From: an uncultured Eubacteriales bacterium
Lineage (GTDB): Bacteria; Bacillota; Clostridia; Lachnospirales; Lachnospiraceae
Direction: 5' to 3'
DNA: 64,000 nucleotides
NCBI GenBank assembly: GCA_900548855.1
Contig: URMF01000012.1
Location: 8,640 to 72,639 of the forward strand
Shown here: piece after piece, positions 9,373 to 18,575 of the stretch
Position numbering within the stretch: the first letter of the stretch is position 1
How the letters are laid out: each line of letters starts with the position of its first letter
Position numbers and translations under genes: made by a program
The notes under the pieces: generated by a model
Told to the model about the DNA's origin: nothing
Seen by the model: only the letters and a program-made list of their open reading frames with translations
Databases searched by the model: none

Positions 9373-9577
9373 GCCATACATAATTAATGCTATCGGAAGC
9401 GTAAACGTACATATGCCTTTTGCATAGAATACAGTGTATCAGTCAGTCATGTACAACAGGAACGATTTTTGCAATCAACTAGATTCCTTAGAAAGCTGCT
9501 GCTGTCAGCGCCAGGTAACCTTTGTTAAGTTTTTGTGAATTTTTTCAAAGCGTCTAGGTTGGAAAGAAATTTTATGC

Positions 9578-9583
9578 TATACT
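9578..9583 (+). promoter_or_regulatory. Putative -10 element of the citrate synthase gene
   Basis: TATACT preceded by TGC (extended -10). No good -35 is visible. A transcript starting near 9590 excludes the upstream ATG at 9535 and supports the GTG at 9628 as start. Confidence 0.5.
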
Positions 9584-9627
9584 ATCATGTGGAGAAAAGC
9601 GATTTATGTTTAAGAAAGGGTGATTGC

Positions 9628-11013
9628 GTGAATAACAACCACAATGAAAGAATTAACACATACTCACGGCTGACAGATGAGATTCAGAAGCTATCGCAGT
9701 TATGTCTTGAAAATTTACAGATTGACACAGAGCTTTACACAAAATATGAGGTAAAGAGAGGTCTTCGTGATATTAATGGCAAAGGAGTACTTGCCGGTCT
9801 TACAGATATTTCCAAAATTCAATCTTATATTGTTGAAGATAATGATATGATTCCATGTGAAGGTAAGCTGTATTATCAGGGCGTGGATGTGGAGGATATT
9901 GTTGCAGGTTTTATCAAAGAGAAGAGATTCGGTTATGAGGAAACGGTTTATCTTTTATTGTTTGGCAAACTGCCGGATAAAGAGGAGCTTGCAACGATAA
10001 CAAAAATTTTATCCGATTACCGAATGTCACTGCCGACACATTTTGTGAGGGATATAATATTAAAGGCACCAAGCAAGGATATGATGAATACATTGCAGAG
10101 AAGCATTCTGACGCTGTATGCATATGATGAGAAGGCAGATGACACATCTATTCCCAACGTGTTGCGGCAGTGTCTGCAGCTGATTTCCGTTGTTCCGTTG
10201 TTATCGGTGTACGGATATCAGGCATACAGCCATTATCATGACGGCAACAGCTTGTTTATACATACACCCCAGTCCGGATTGTCAACAGCCGAGAACCTGC
10301 TTTATGTGTTAAGACCAGATAGCAAGTATACAGAGCTGGAGGCGAGGATTTTAGATTTGGCCTTAGTGCTGCACGCAGAGCACGGCGGTGGTAATAATTC
10401 TACCTTTACCACCCATGTGGTAACCTCTTCCGGAACAGATACCTATTCTTCCATGGCAGCTTCCCTGGGTTCCCTGAAGGGACCAAAGCATGGCGGCGCC
10501 AATATCAAGGTAACAAAGATGTTTGCAGATATGAAGGAGCAGGTGAAGGATTGGAATGATGAGGAAGAGATTAAAGAATATCTGAAAAAGCTTCTGCACA
10601 AAGAGGCATTTGACAGGGCTGGTCTCATTTATGGAATGGGTCATGCCGTGTATTCCATTTCTGACCCGAGGGCAAAGGTATTTAAGGGCTTTGTAGAAAA
10701 GCTTTCTGTAGAAAAGGGATATGAGAAGGAATACCAGCTTTATGCCAATGTAGAGCGGTTAGCACCTGAGGTAATTGCACAGGAACGCAAAATTTACAAG
10801 GGTGTAAGTGCGAATGTGGATTTCTATTCAGGGTTTGTGTATCAGATGCTGGGTCTTCCGGCAGAGCTGTTTACGCCTTTGTTTGCCGTGGCAAGAATGG
10901 CAGGCTGGAGCGCACACCGTATAGAGGAGTTGATTAACCAGGGAAAGATTATTCGTCCGGCATATAAGGCAGTGAAGAAAAAGCAGGCCTATATTCCAAT
11001 GGATGAAAGGTGA
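9628..11013 (+). CDS. Citrate/2-methylcitrate synthase family protein
   Basis: About 461 residues from the GTG at 9628, which follows an AAAGGG ribosome binding site. It condenses acetyl-CoA with oxaloacetate (or a homologous pair). Active-site regions are visible: LHAEHGGGNNSTFTTHVV, GPKHGGANIKV and GMGHAVYSISDPRAK, which supply the catalytic histidines and substrate-binding residues. It stands alone, without aconitase or isocitrate dehydrogenase nearby, consistent with a partial TCA pathway feeding glutamate synthesis. Substrate preference cannot be read from sequence. Confidence 0.92.
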   Translation: MNNNHNERINTYSRLTDEIQKLSQLCLENLQIDTELYTKYEVKRGLRDINGKGVLAGLTDISKIQSYIVEDNDMIPCEGKLYYQGVDVEDIVAGFIKEKRFGYEETVYLLLFGKLPDKEELATITKILSDYRMSLPTHFVRDIILKAPSKDMMNTLQRSILTLYAYDEKADDTSIPNVLRQCLQLISVVPLLSVYGYQAYSHYHDGNSLFIHTPQSGLSTAENLLYVLRPDSKYTELEARILDLALVLHAEHGGGNNSTFTTHVVTSSGTDTYSSMAASLGSLKGPKHGGANIKVTKMFADMKEQVKDWNDEEEIKEYLKKLLHKEAFDRAGLIYGMGHAVYSISDPRAKVFKGFVEKLSVEKGYEKEYQLYANVERLAPEVIAQERKIYKGVSANVDFYSGFVYQMLGLPAELFTPLFAVARMAGWSAHRIEELINQGKIIRPAYKAVKKKQAYIPMDER

Positions 11014-11069
11014 GTTCTGTACAGGAGTACAGTAGATGATTATTTTGTGATAGAGAGGAAGGTAGAGAA

Positions 11070-11669
11070 ATGGATAATAAGGTAATGAATAAGTTAAGTT
11101 ATGGTCTTTTTGTACTGACGGCAAAGGATGGGGATAAGGACAATGGCTGTATTATTAATACGGCAGCCCAGGTGACAACAACGCCAAACCGTATTATCAT
11201 CACAGTGAACAAAGAGAATTATACACATGATATGATTAAAAAAACAGGAGAGTTTAACCTATCGATTTTAGATGAGAGTGCTGTATTTGATACCTTTCAG
11301 CATTTTGGCTTTCAGAGTGGAAGGGATACGGATAAGTTTGCAGAAATTACTTTTGCAAGGGCGGAAAATGGGATTGCCTATCTCACAGGGGAGTGCAACG
11401 CTTATATTTCCGGAAAGGTTGCAGATACCGTAGATTTGGGAACCCATACCATGTTTATTGCAGATGTAACCGGTGGTGAGGTTTTATCAGACAAGTCCTC
11501 CGCAACTTATGCATATTACCATGCAAATATTAAGCCTTCTGCTAAGCCTGTAGAGAAGAAGGGATATATTTGCACGATTTGCGGCTATATTTATGAAGGA
11601 GATTCCCTGCCGGCTGATTTTGTATGCCCAATCTGTAAGCATGGTGCAGAGGATTTTAAGCCATTGTAA
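11070..11669 (+). CDS. Flavin reductase-rubredoxin fusion (high-molecular-weight rubredoxin)
   Basis: 199 residues. The N-terminal flavin reductase-like FMN-binding domain (about 1-155) includes TAAQVTTTPNRIIITVNKEN. The C-terminal rubredoxin domain (about 163-199) has the iron ligands CTICG and CPICK. Such fusions pass electrons from NAD(P)H to flavodiiron proteins in oxygen or NO detoxification in Clostridia. No flavodiiron gene is nearby. Ribosome binding site gagaggaagg. Confidence 0.92.
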   Translation: MDNKVMNKLSYGLFVLTAKDGDKDNGCIINTAAQVTTTPNRIIITVNKENYTHDMIKKTGEFNLSILDESAVFDTFQHFGFQSGRDTDKFAEITFARAENGIAYLTGECNAYISGKVADTVDLGTHTMFIADVTGGEVLSDKSSATYAYYHANIKPSAKPVEKKGYICTICGYIYEGDSLPADFVCPICKHGAEDFKPL

Positions 11670-11697
11670 GACAAGCGGAATAGAAATAGGTGATAAA

Positions 11698-12861
11698 ATG
11701 ATTCGAAACCGGGAAAAAACATTTTTAAAGGGTGCATTTTTGATTGTACTGTTCTATATTTTGGTACAGAATTTTGCTATGGTTAAGGCGATAGTCACCA
11801 CCTGTTACAATGCAGTTTCACCACTTATTTACGGAATTGTTATAGCATTTATGGTCAATTTGATTGTTGTGAAGCTGGAAAAATATATGACAAAGGGTAT
11901 CTTTGAAAACCAGACAGTAAAACGAACCACCTCTATCATAGCTGCAATTTTGATTCTCACAGGGGTGGTGACCATTGTATGCTTTAACATGATACCGGGC
12001 ATTGTAGACAGTGTGAAGCAGATTGCAGAAAAGATGCCTCAGGCGGTGGAAACGGTTATAGGCTTTTTGGAGAAAAATTTTGGTATATCAGAGAATATGG
12101 TGGATACGGTTCAGAATTTTAAGATAGATGAGGACCTTGTAAACAGTATGTTCGGGCTCATGGAAAACCAATCCTTCATTGAGGCAATTAAAGCCAGTGG
12201 AAATGCCCTGGGTAGTTTCTTTTCCGTTTTTGTGAAGTTTTTTATCGGGCTGTTTTTTGCTTTTTATATACTGGCAAAAAAGGAATCCATCGGGGCTTGG
12301 CTGCACAGGTTTATTGAGACCTATCTGCCGGAACATATAGCTGCGAATATAGAATACGTGGGACATATCATCTATGAAACTTATGCCAGCTTTATATCCG
12401 GTCAGTGCCTGGATGCCATTATTTTAGGCAGTCTTCTGGCACTGTGCATGGGAATTATGGGACTTCCGTATCCGGTGTTGATTGGAGTAATTGTGGCAGT
12501 AACTGCATTAATTCCAGTGGTGGGAGCTTTTTTTGGCGGTACAATAGGAGCAATCCTGATAGTTATGGAATCACCGATTAAGGCACTGACCTTTTTGGTT
12601 TTGTTTTTGATTTTACAACAGATTGACAACCGGCTGATTTATCCGCATGTGGTGGGAAATGCAATTGGCATTCCGTCTATTCTGATTTTTGCGGCAATTA
12701 TTATCGGAGGAGAATTTGGTGGTGTGATTGGTATGTTTTTGGGCATTCCATTTACAGCGGTTCTTTATACCCTCGTAGAACAGGATATGGAAAGGCGCAG
12801 AAGGAAAAAGCGGGAGATAGAAAAAGAGGCGAAAAAACTGGGAGAAAAGAATGGGGGGTAA
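11698..12861 (+). CDS. AI-2E family transporter (PerM-like permease)
   Basis: About 387 residues with eight or so hydrophobic segments. The conserved C-terminal region reads PVVGAFFGGTIGAILI and NAIGIPSILIFAAIIIGG. The family includes TqsA and various ion or small-molecule exporters, and substrate is not predictable. The ATG at 11698 has AGGTGAT upstream; the earlier in-frame ATG lies inside the rubredoxin gene. The C-terminal tail is very basic. Confidence 0.88.
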   Translation: MIRNREKTFLKGAFLIVLFYILVQNFAMVKAIVTTCYNAVSPLIYGIVIAFMVNLIVVKLEKYMTKGIFENQTVKRTTSIIAAILILTGVVTIVCFNMIPGIVDSVKQIAEKMPQAVETVIGFLEKNFGISENMVDTVQNFKIDEDLVNSMFGLMENQSFIEAIKASGNALGSFFSVFVKFFIGLFFAFYILAKKESIGAWLHRFIETYLPEHIAANIEYVGHIIYETYASFISGQCLDAIILGSLLALCMGIMGLPYPVLIGVIVAVTALIPVVGAFFGGTIGAILIVMESPIKALTFLVLFLILQQIDNRLIYPHVVGNAIGIPSILIFAAIIIGGEFGGVIGMFLGIPFTAVLYTLVEQDMERRRRKKREIEKEAKKLGEKNGG

Positions 12862-12879
12862 GCTCCAGAACCGGTATGT

Positions 12880-13773
12880 TTATAGTGTGATTTTTTGAAT
12901 TAACATTTCGTAGGATAAGCTGCCTGCCGGATAGAAGGGCCATAAGATAACGCCTTCTGTAAGCTTAAGGTTACGGCTTCTGATGTCACGGATTGCCTGA
13001 CTGGCACCTTCAATGACGTCCGCCCTTTCAAGGCGTTTGTGTTCCAGTCCTAAGAAGATTGCTTTTCTGGCACTGGCAAGCAGGGTATTATGAAAGAGAG
13101 GGATAAAGTAGTTATTTTCCTCCTTGAGCCGGTTGGAAAAAGCTTCGGAAGGTACACCGGTATCTTTAAAAATGGTATTTCCCAGATTGACTTCAAATAC
13201 ATGGTAAATGTAGGAGAACATTGCCTGAAGCTGGCTGTGTACTCCAAAACACCAGATATAATCATAAGAGGCAGGGGCAAGAGGGATTGCTACCTGCCTG
13301 CTTTTTTGGTAGCAGGTATCTACAAGAGACAGGGCAAAGGCTTCAAAGGCAGCTGCAGTTACATGGGATTTCTCCTCCCGAAGGAAGAATTGCAAATTTT
13401 CGCAAAAATCCCGATAATCGGAGTCGGTGATGCCATTAAGGCTCACAGGCAGACATTCTACCGTATTAGTATGCTCCAGGTGATAGGTGTTAAGTGCCTG
13501 TTGCATGGAACCGGAGTCATAATCCAGTAGTGTGATTTTGGAAAAATGGCTGGAAAGCCGCCGCAAATCCAGGTCATTGCAGGCACCGGCGCCCAGTATG
13601 GCAAGGGTTGGCAATAGCTCTGTCTGTTTTATGCCAGGATGGAAAGAGAGGGGAAGAGAAATTTGGTCTGTCTGGGCAATCAGGTAATCCGTAAGGGTAT
13701 TCCGGTAATTTTTCCAATCCGTGTACGCATTGGGAAGGGTAAAATGGGATTTGATTTCGTCATATAAAGACAT
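12880..13773 (-). CDS. Methyltransferase-like protein of unknown function
   Basis: 297 residues on the minus strand. It has a Rossmann-type SAM-binding motif, LAILGAGACNDLDL (about residue 76-89), then LLDYD as the acidic strand-2 end. The remaining sequence resembles class I methyltransferases only in fold pattern, and I do not recognise a substrate. The ribosome binding site is AAAAGGAGAAG. It converges with the AI-2E gene and diverges from ktrB. Confidence 0.75.
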   Translation of the reverse strand: MSLYDEIKSHFTLPNAYTDWKNYRNTLTDYLIAQTDQISLPLSFHPGIKQTELLPTLAILGAGACNDLDLRRLSSHFSKITLLDYDSGSMQQALNTYHLEHTNTVECLPVSLNGITDSDYRDFCENLQFFLREEKSHVTAAAFEAFALSLVDTCYQKSRQVAIPLAPASYDYIWCFGVHSQLQAMFSYIYHVFEVNLGNTIFKDTGVPSEAFSNRLKEENNYFIPLFHNTLLASARKAIFLGLEHKRLERADVIEGASQAIRDIRSRNLKLTEGVILWPFYPAGSLSYEMLIQKITL

Positions 13774-13841
13774 GGTTTCTTCTCCTTTTGGAATAGGCTT
13801 GTTACATAATAGTATAATAGAAAAGGAAAATAAAATCTACC

Positions 13842-13869
13842 TTGAAAAAGGATAGGGAAATGGTATACT
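13842..13869 (+). promoter_or_regulatory. Promoter of the potassium uptake operon
   Basis: TTGAAA, 16-base spacer, TATACT, about 40 bases upstream of the TrkH-family gene. Confidence 0.6.
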
Positions 13870-13910
13870 TCTATATATCCTGACAGAGTACAGGAAATCA
13901 GTAAAAGACT

Positions 13911-15293
13911 GTGGGGAGAAAGGAAAAAGGAAGATTGAAGGGACATTTAACAACAACACAGATTATTATATTAAGTTTTTTAACAGCAATTCTCATTGGT
14001 GCTTTGCTGTTAAGCCTGCCTGCCGCAGCGGCAGATGGACAGGCTACCCCTTTTATAGATGCTTTGTTTACTGCCACAACCAGTGTATGTGTAACGGGGC
14101 TGGTGGTGGTCACAACGGCAAGTCATTGGAGTTTGTTCGGACATATTGTGATTTTGGCTTTAATCCAGATTGGGGGTCTTGGCGTTGTCACCATGACAAC
14201 CACAGTGATAATGTTGATGGGAAAAAAGATTTCCCTAAGTAACCGTATGCTTTTGGGAGATGCTTTTAATCTGGATACCTTACAGGGACTGGTACAGTTT
14301 TTAAGGAGAGCTTTTAAGGGGACTTTTTTGGTGGAAGGGCTGGGAATGCTGGCATTTTTACCAGTATTTGTGCCGGAATATGGTCTGGCAAAGGGGATAT
14401 GGTATTCCCTGTTTCATGCAGTGTCTGCATTTTGTAATGCAGGAATAGATATCCTGGGAGATAACAGTTTTATGCCCTATGTGCATAATGTATGGGTGAA
14501 CATAGTGACAATGCTTCTTATTATTTTAGGAGGCATTGGATTTATTGTCTGGTGGGATGTGGTTTCTGTTGTCCGGGCAAGACTGGGTTCAAAGGCGGGA
14601 AACCGGAAGCTTTTTGAAAGTTTTTCCCTGCACACAAAGCTTGTATTGTGTATGACAGCATTTCTTCTTGTTTCCGGTACCATTTCATTTCTTTTATTTG
14701 AATATGAAAATCCGCAGACAATCGGCAGCTTTTCCTTTGGAGAAAAGCTGTTAGCAGCCATGTTTCAGTCGGTAACCTTAAGAACGGCAGGAATTGCTAC
14801 AATTTCCCAGAAAGGACTGACCACTCCGTCGGTTATTATTTCGCTGTTTTTTATGTTTATGGGAGGTGCTTCCGTGGGTACCGCAGGGGGTGTCAAGGTT
14901 ACAACCATAGCGGTTATTCTGCTGGCTGTGCGGGGAACAGTCAGAGGACAGGAGGATGTCATCTGTTTTAACAGAAGAATTTCTGAGAAGGTGGTACGTA
15001 AATCAATTGCCATTGCCTTTATCAGTTTTATTGCCAGTATAGCAGCGGTGATTGCCATGCGGTTACTGGAAACAGGGGAAACGGTGGATATGATTTTTGA
15101 GGTCTATAGTGCCCTTGGAACGGTGGGCTTATCCAGAGATTTTACGGCGGCTGTCGGTCTGGCAGGAAAGCTTATACTCAGTATCTGTATGTTTTTAGGA
15201 AGAATTGGACCAATTACAATGGTGATTGCGTTTACCATGCGGTATACACAGTCGCCTGAGAGGCTGCCTGAGGGAAGAATAACGGTAGGGTAG
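13911..15293 (+). CDS. TrkH/KtrB-family potassium uptake membrane subunit
   Basis: 460 residues from the GTG at 13911. A TTG start at 13935 (MKGHLTTTQ) is possible because both have only weak ribosome binding sites. Multiple membrane segments occur, with pore-loop-like repeats TATTSVCVTGLVV, SAFCNAGIDI, QSVTLRTAGIATI and SALGTVGLSRD, the four filter regions of the SKT family. It forms a K+ (possibly Na+-coupled) channel with the regulatory subunit encoded 41 bases downstream. Confidence 0.9.
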   Translation: MGRKEKGRLKGHLTTTQIIILSFLTAILIGALLLSLPAAAADGQATPFIDALFTATTSVCVTGLVVVTTASHWSLFGHIVILALIQIGGLGVVTMTTTVIMLMGKKISLSNRMLLGDAFNLDTLQGLVQFLRRAFKGTFLVEGLGMLAFLPVFVPEYGLAKGIWYSLFHAVSAFCNAGIDILGDNSFMPYVHNVWVNIVTMLLIILGGIGFIVWWDVVSVVRARLGSKAGNRKLFESFSLHTKLVLCMTAFLLVSGTISFLLFEYENPQTIGSFSFGEKLLAAMFQSVTLRTAGIATISQKGLTTPSVIISLFFMFMGGASVGTAGGVKVTTIAVILLAVRGTVRGQEDVICFNRRISEKVVRKSIAIAFISFIASIAAVIAMRLLETGETVDMIFEVYSALGTVGLSRDFTAAVGLAGKLILSICMFLGRIGPITMVIAFTMRYTQSPERLPEGRITVG

Positions 15294-15334
15294 TGAAAAA
15301 TAGAATCTGATGTGGAGAGAACAGGAGCGTTGTT

Positions 15335-15997
15335 ATGAAGAAAAAAGAAGGTAGAAAATCCTATGCGGTATTTGGATTAGGAGAGTTTGGAAGAAGTGTT
15401 GCCTCTGAATTGATGAATGCAGGGGCAGAGGTTATGGTATTGGATAAAGATGAGGACCGGTTATCTGATATGGCAGATGAAGTGACCCTTGCCATGCAGA
15501 TTGATGCTACGGAGATACGTTCTTATGAAAAACTGGGACTTTCCAATATGGATGGAGTTGTGGTGGCTATGACCGGATGTCTGGATGCCTGTGTTATGGC
15601 AATTCTGTCAGCTAAGGAGGCTGGGGTTCCCATGGTTCTTGCTAAATCGCAGAACAATACACAGACTGCAATTTTTGAACGGATTGGAGCGGATAAGATT
15701 GTAACCCCGGAGCGGGATGGCGGTATTCGTGTGGCAAGGAATATGATTGCGGGGAATTTTCTGGATTTCTTTGAACTTTCAAAGCGTCTGCGCATGGTGG
15801 AGGTGGCTGTGAAGCCGGAATGGGTAGGAAAGAGCTTAAAGGAGCTCTCCTTACGACAAAGGCATAAAATTAATGTGGTGGCATTAAGGCGCAATGGAGA
15901 GCTGGCAACGGATATTGACCCAGAGGAACCGCTGCAGAAAGAGGATACGATTTTAGTTATCATTGACAAGAAATATATTGAAGAGTTGCTTGTATAG
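15335..15997 (+). CDS. KtrA/TrkA-family RCK regulatory subunit
   Basis: 220 residues. An RCK_N Rossmann domain starts YAVFGLGEFGRSVASEL, with the GxGxxG motif and the acidic ribose-binding end VLDKDED. It is followed by an RCK_C domain (about 140-220). It gates the TrkH-like pore in response to nucleotides. A 25-base gap leads into the next gene, so the three may share a transcript. Confidence 0.92.
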   Translation: MKKKEGRKSYAVFGLGEFGRSVASELMNAGAEVMVLDKDEDRLSDMADEVTLAMQIDATEIRSYEKLGLSNMDGVVVAMTGCLDACVMAILSAKEAGVPMVLAKSQNNTQTAIFERIGADKIVTPERDGGIRVARNMIAGNFLDFFELSKRLRMVEVAVKPEWVGKSLKELSLRQRHKINVVALRRNGELATDIDPEEPLQKEDTILVIIDKKYIEELLV

Positions 15998-16022
15998 ATA
16001 TATTTAGGAGGACAGCAAAGCA

Positions 16023-17870
16023 ATGATGCAGGTACAGGCTTTAAAGGAGAAGACAGGCAGACAGATTCTATTGATGGATGGTGCAATGGGGACGTATTTT
16101 AACCGGCTTCACCCAGATGCAGGAGAGGCAGAGAGTGCCAACCTTACACATCCGGAATGGATAAAGGAGATACATAAAAAATATATACAGGCGGGAGCCG
16201 GAGTGATACGGACCAACACCTTTGCGGTGAACCATATGCTAATTGAAAAAGAGGATATGGAGGAAACTCTCATTGCAGCGGTAAGGAATGCACGGGAGGC
16301 AGTGGATGAGTTCTCGCAGGAGCAGGAAAATGCAGAAGCTGCACAGGAAAAATCAGAGGTCTTTATTGCGGGCTCCATCGGTCCAATCCGGTATAGTAAT
16401 GAGAGGGAAGAGGAACAGGTATTTGAGGAATATCAGTTTATCTGTAATACCCTTTTCAAACAGGGAGTCCGCATTTATATTTTGGAAACCTTTGCGGATG
16501 TGGAGATGGTAATCCGGCTGGCAGAATACCTGAAAAAAATGGCAGCGGAAAACGGGGAAGAGGAGCTCTTTATCCTGGCGCAGTTTTCTGTAAACCGCAT
16601 GGGTTATACCAAATATGGTTACAGCATGCAGAGACTGGTTAATGAAATGGAAAAGGAAAAGGTGTTGGACGGTTTTGGCTTTAACTGTGGTATTGGTGTG
16701 ACCCATATGAATAAGCTGTTGGACAGCCTGACATTTTCTAAGGACAGTATAGTAAGTGTGTTGCCCAATGCGGGGTATGAGCATATGCTTCGGGGCAGAC
16801 AACTATTTATTGATAACCCTGCTTATTATGCATCGGTAATGGAGCAGATAATGGAAAAGGGCGTGAATCTGATAGGAGGGTGCTGTGGTACAACGCCAGA
16901 GTATATCCGTGTGTTATCGGAGTTGTTAGAAAAACGGAATACCCCTTTTGCAAAACACATTGCATTACCGGATGATAAGGATATGTCTGTGGGAAAACCA
17001 AATCCTTTTATTGAAAAGTTAAATAATGGAGAACGGGTATATGTGGTGGAGATTGATTCTCCATTTAACCAGAAGGCAGATAAATTTTTAGAGGCGGCTT
17101 ACCGACTGAAGGAAAATAATGTGGATTTGGTTACCATTTCCGATTCGCCCATGGCGAGACCCCGGGCAGAGGCATTTGAGATGGGAATTTATATTGCAAA
17201 TAAAACCGGTATCCGGGTTATGCCCCATGTATGCTGCCGTGACCGGAATTTAATCGCCTTGCGCTCCGCCATTTTGGGCGGGCACATTAATGGAATCCGG
17301 GATATGCTGATTATTACCGGGGACCCAGTGGCGCGGGATGACCGGAATATTATTTCCAGCGTATTTGATATGAATTCCGTTAAACTGATGAACTATGTAA
17401 AGAATATGAATCAGGAAACCTTTTTGGAGGAGCCCATTTATTATGGAGGAGCCCTTAACTATGCAGGGGTAAATGTGGATGCGATTGCAAGCCGCATGAA
17501 GAAGAAAATGGAGGCGGGATGCAGCTATTTTCTCACACAGCCGGTGTATTCCGATGCAGATATCGAGCGGGTCAGGGAGTTAAAGAAGCGGACCAGTGCA
17601 AAGATTATTCTCGGTATTATGCCGCTGGTAAGCTACAAAAATGCATTGTTTATGAAAAATGAGCTTCCAGGGATTGATGTGCCAGAGGAGATTATAAACT
17701 GTTACCGCCCGGATATGGAGAGGGCGGAGGCAGAGGAGACTGCCGTCAGAATCAGCGTGGAGATTGGGGAAAAGGCAATGGACTTTGCAGATGGATTTTA
17801 TTTTATGACACCGTTTAACCGGGTTTTACTGGTAAATCGAATTATAGACAGATTGAGGGAATGCCAATGA
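16023..17870 (+). CDS. Bifunctional homocysteine S-methyltransferase / methylenetetrahydrofolate reductase (YitJ type)
   Basis: 615 residues. The N-terminal homocysteine methyltransferase domain (about 1-310) has the zinc-ligand regions FGFNCGIG and IGGCCGTTPEYI. The C-terminal methylenetetrahydrofolate reductase domain (about 325-610) reads VEIDSPFNQKADKFLEAA through the NAGVN and TQPVYSD regions. The architecture matches YitJ of Bacillus and links the folate and methionine cycles. No SAM riboswitch or other leader is present, since only 25 bases separate it from the potassium gene. Its stop overlaps the next start (ATGA). Confidence 0.9.
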   Translation: MMQVQALKEKTGRQILLMDGAMGTYFNRLHPDAGEAESANLTHPEWIKEIHKKYIQAGAGVIRTNTFAVNHMLIEKEDMEETLIAAVRNAREAVDEFSQEQENAEAAQEKSEVFIAGSIGPIRYSNEREEEQVFEEYQFICNTLFKQGVRIYILETFADVEMVIRLAEYLKKMAAENGEEELFILAQFSVNRMGYTKYGYSMQRLVNEMEKEKVLDGFGFNCGIGVTHMNKLLDSLTFSKDSIVSVLPNAGYEHMLRGRQLFIDNPAYYASVMEQIMEKGVNLIGGCCGTTPEYIRVLSELLEKRNTPFAKHIALPDDKDMSVGKPNPFIEKLNNGERVYVVEIDSPFNQKADKFLEAAYRLKENNVDLVTISDSPMARPRAEAFEMGIYIANKTGIRVMPHVCCRDRNLIALRSAILGGHINGIRDMLIITGDPVARDDRNIISSVFDMNSVKLMNYVKNMNQETFLEEPIYYGGALNYAGVNVDAIASRMKKKMEAGCSYFLTQPVYSDADIERVRELKKRTSAKIILGIMPLVSYKNALFMKNELPGIDVPEEIINCYRPDMERAEAEETAVRISVEIGEKAMDFADGFYFMTPFNRVLLVNRIIDRLRECQ

Positions 17871-18571
17871 GTACTTTTGTGGAATTCAAAAATGTAAGTA
17901 AATGCTATCGGACAGGAGAGGTGGAGATTCATGCATTAAGAGATGTGAATTTCCAGATTGAACAGGGTGAATTCTGTATTATTGTGGGAGCTTCCGGAGC
18001 CGGAAAGACTACAATACTGAATATCTTAGGCGGTATGGATACTCTGACGGAGGGAGAGGTATGGCTGGACGGCAGACAGATTTCTTCTCTGAATAAGCGG
18101 GAGCTTACTGCTTACCGCCGCTTTGATGTGGGCTTTGTATTTCAGTTTTACAATCTGGTTGGAAATCTTACCGCATTAGAGAATGTGGAGCTTGCCTCCC
18201 AGATTTGCAAGGAGCCTCTTGATGCCGGTACAGTGCTGGAGCAGGTGGGCTTAAAGGAGAGAATGTCTAATTTTCCAGCACAGCTGTCCGGTGGGGAGCA
18301 GCAGCGCGTAGCGATTGCCAGGGCACTTGCCAAGAATCCGAAGCTGCTGCTGTGCGATGAGCCTACCGGGGCGCTGGATTACCAGACCGGTAAGGCAGTG
18401 TTAAAGCTGCTGCAGGATACCTGTAGAAATACGGGAACGACGGTGGTTGTTATTACCCATAACCAGGCGCTCACCGCAATGGCGGACCGGGTGATTACGG
18501 TTAAGAGCGGCAGAATAGCGGATATGCGGATGAATGAACAGATTGTGGATGTGGACGCACTGGAGTGGTGA
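17867..18571 (+). CDS. ABC transporter ATP-binding protein, MacB/LolD family
   Basis: About 234 residues. Walker [10 protein letters not shown], signature [15 protein letters not shown], Walker [13 protein letters not shown]. The ATG at 17867 overlaps the preceding stop and has GAGGGA upstream. It pairs with the large FtsX-type permease just downstream. Confidence 0.92.
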   Translation: MSTFVEFKNVSKCYRTGEVEIHALRDVNFQIEQGEFCIIVGASGAGKTTILNILGGMDTLTEGEVWLDGRQISSLNKRELTAYRRFDVGFVFQFYNLVGNLTALENVELASQICKEPLDAGTVLEQVGLKERMSNFPAQLSGGEQQRVAIARALAKNPKLLLCDEPTGALDYQTGKAVLKLLQDTCRNTGTTVVVITHNQALTAMADRVITVKSGRIADMRMNEQIVDVDALEW

Positions 18572-18575
18572 CGGT

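Noticed and set aside
9535..9627. Longer citrate synthase from the ATG at 9535
   Set aside because: A probable -10 element at 9578 places the transcript start downstream of this ATG, and the extra residues do not resemble the family.
15998..16022. SAM riboswitch upstream of the YitJ-type gene
   Set aside because: Only 25 bases separate it from the preceding gene, too short for any riboswitch.
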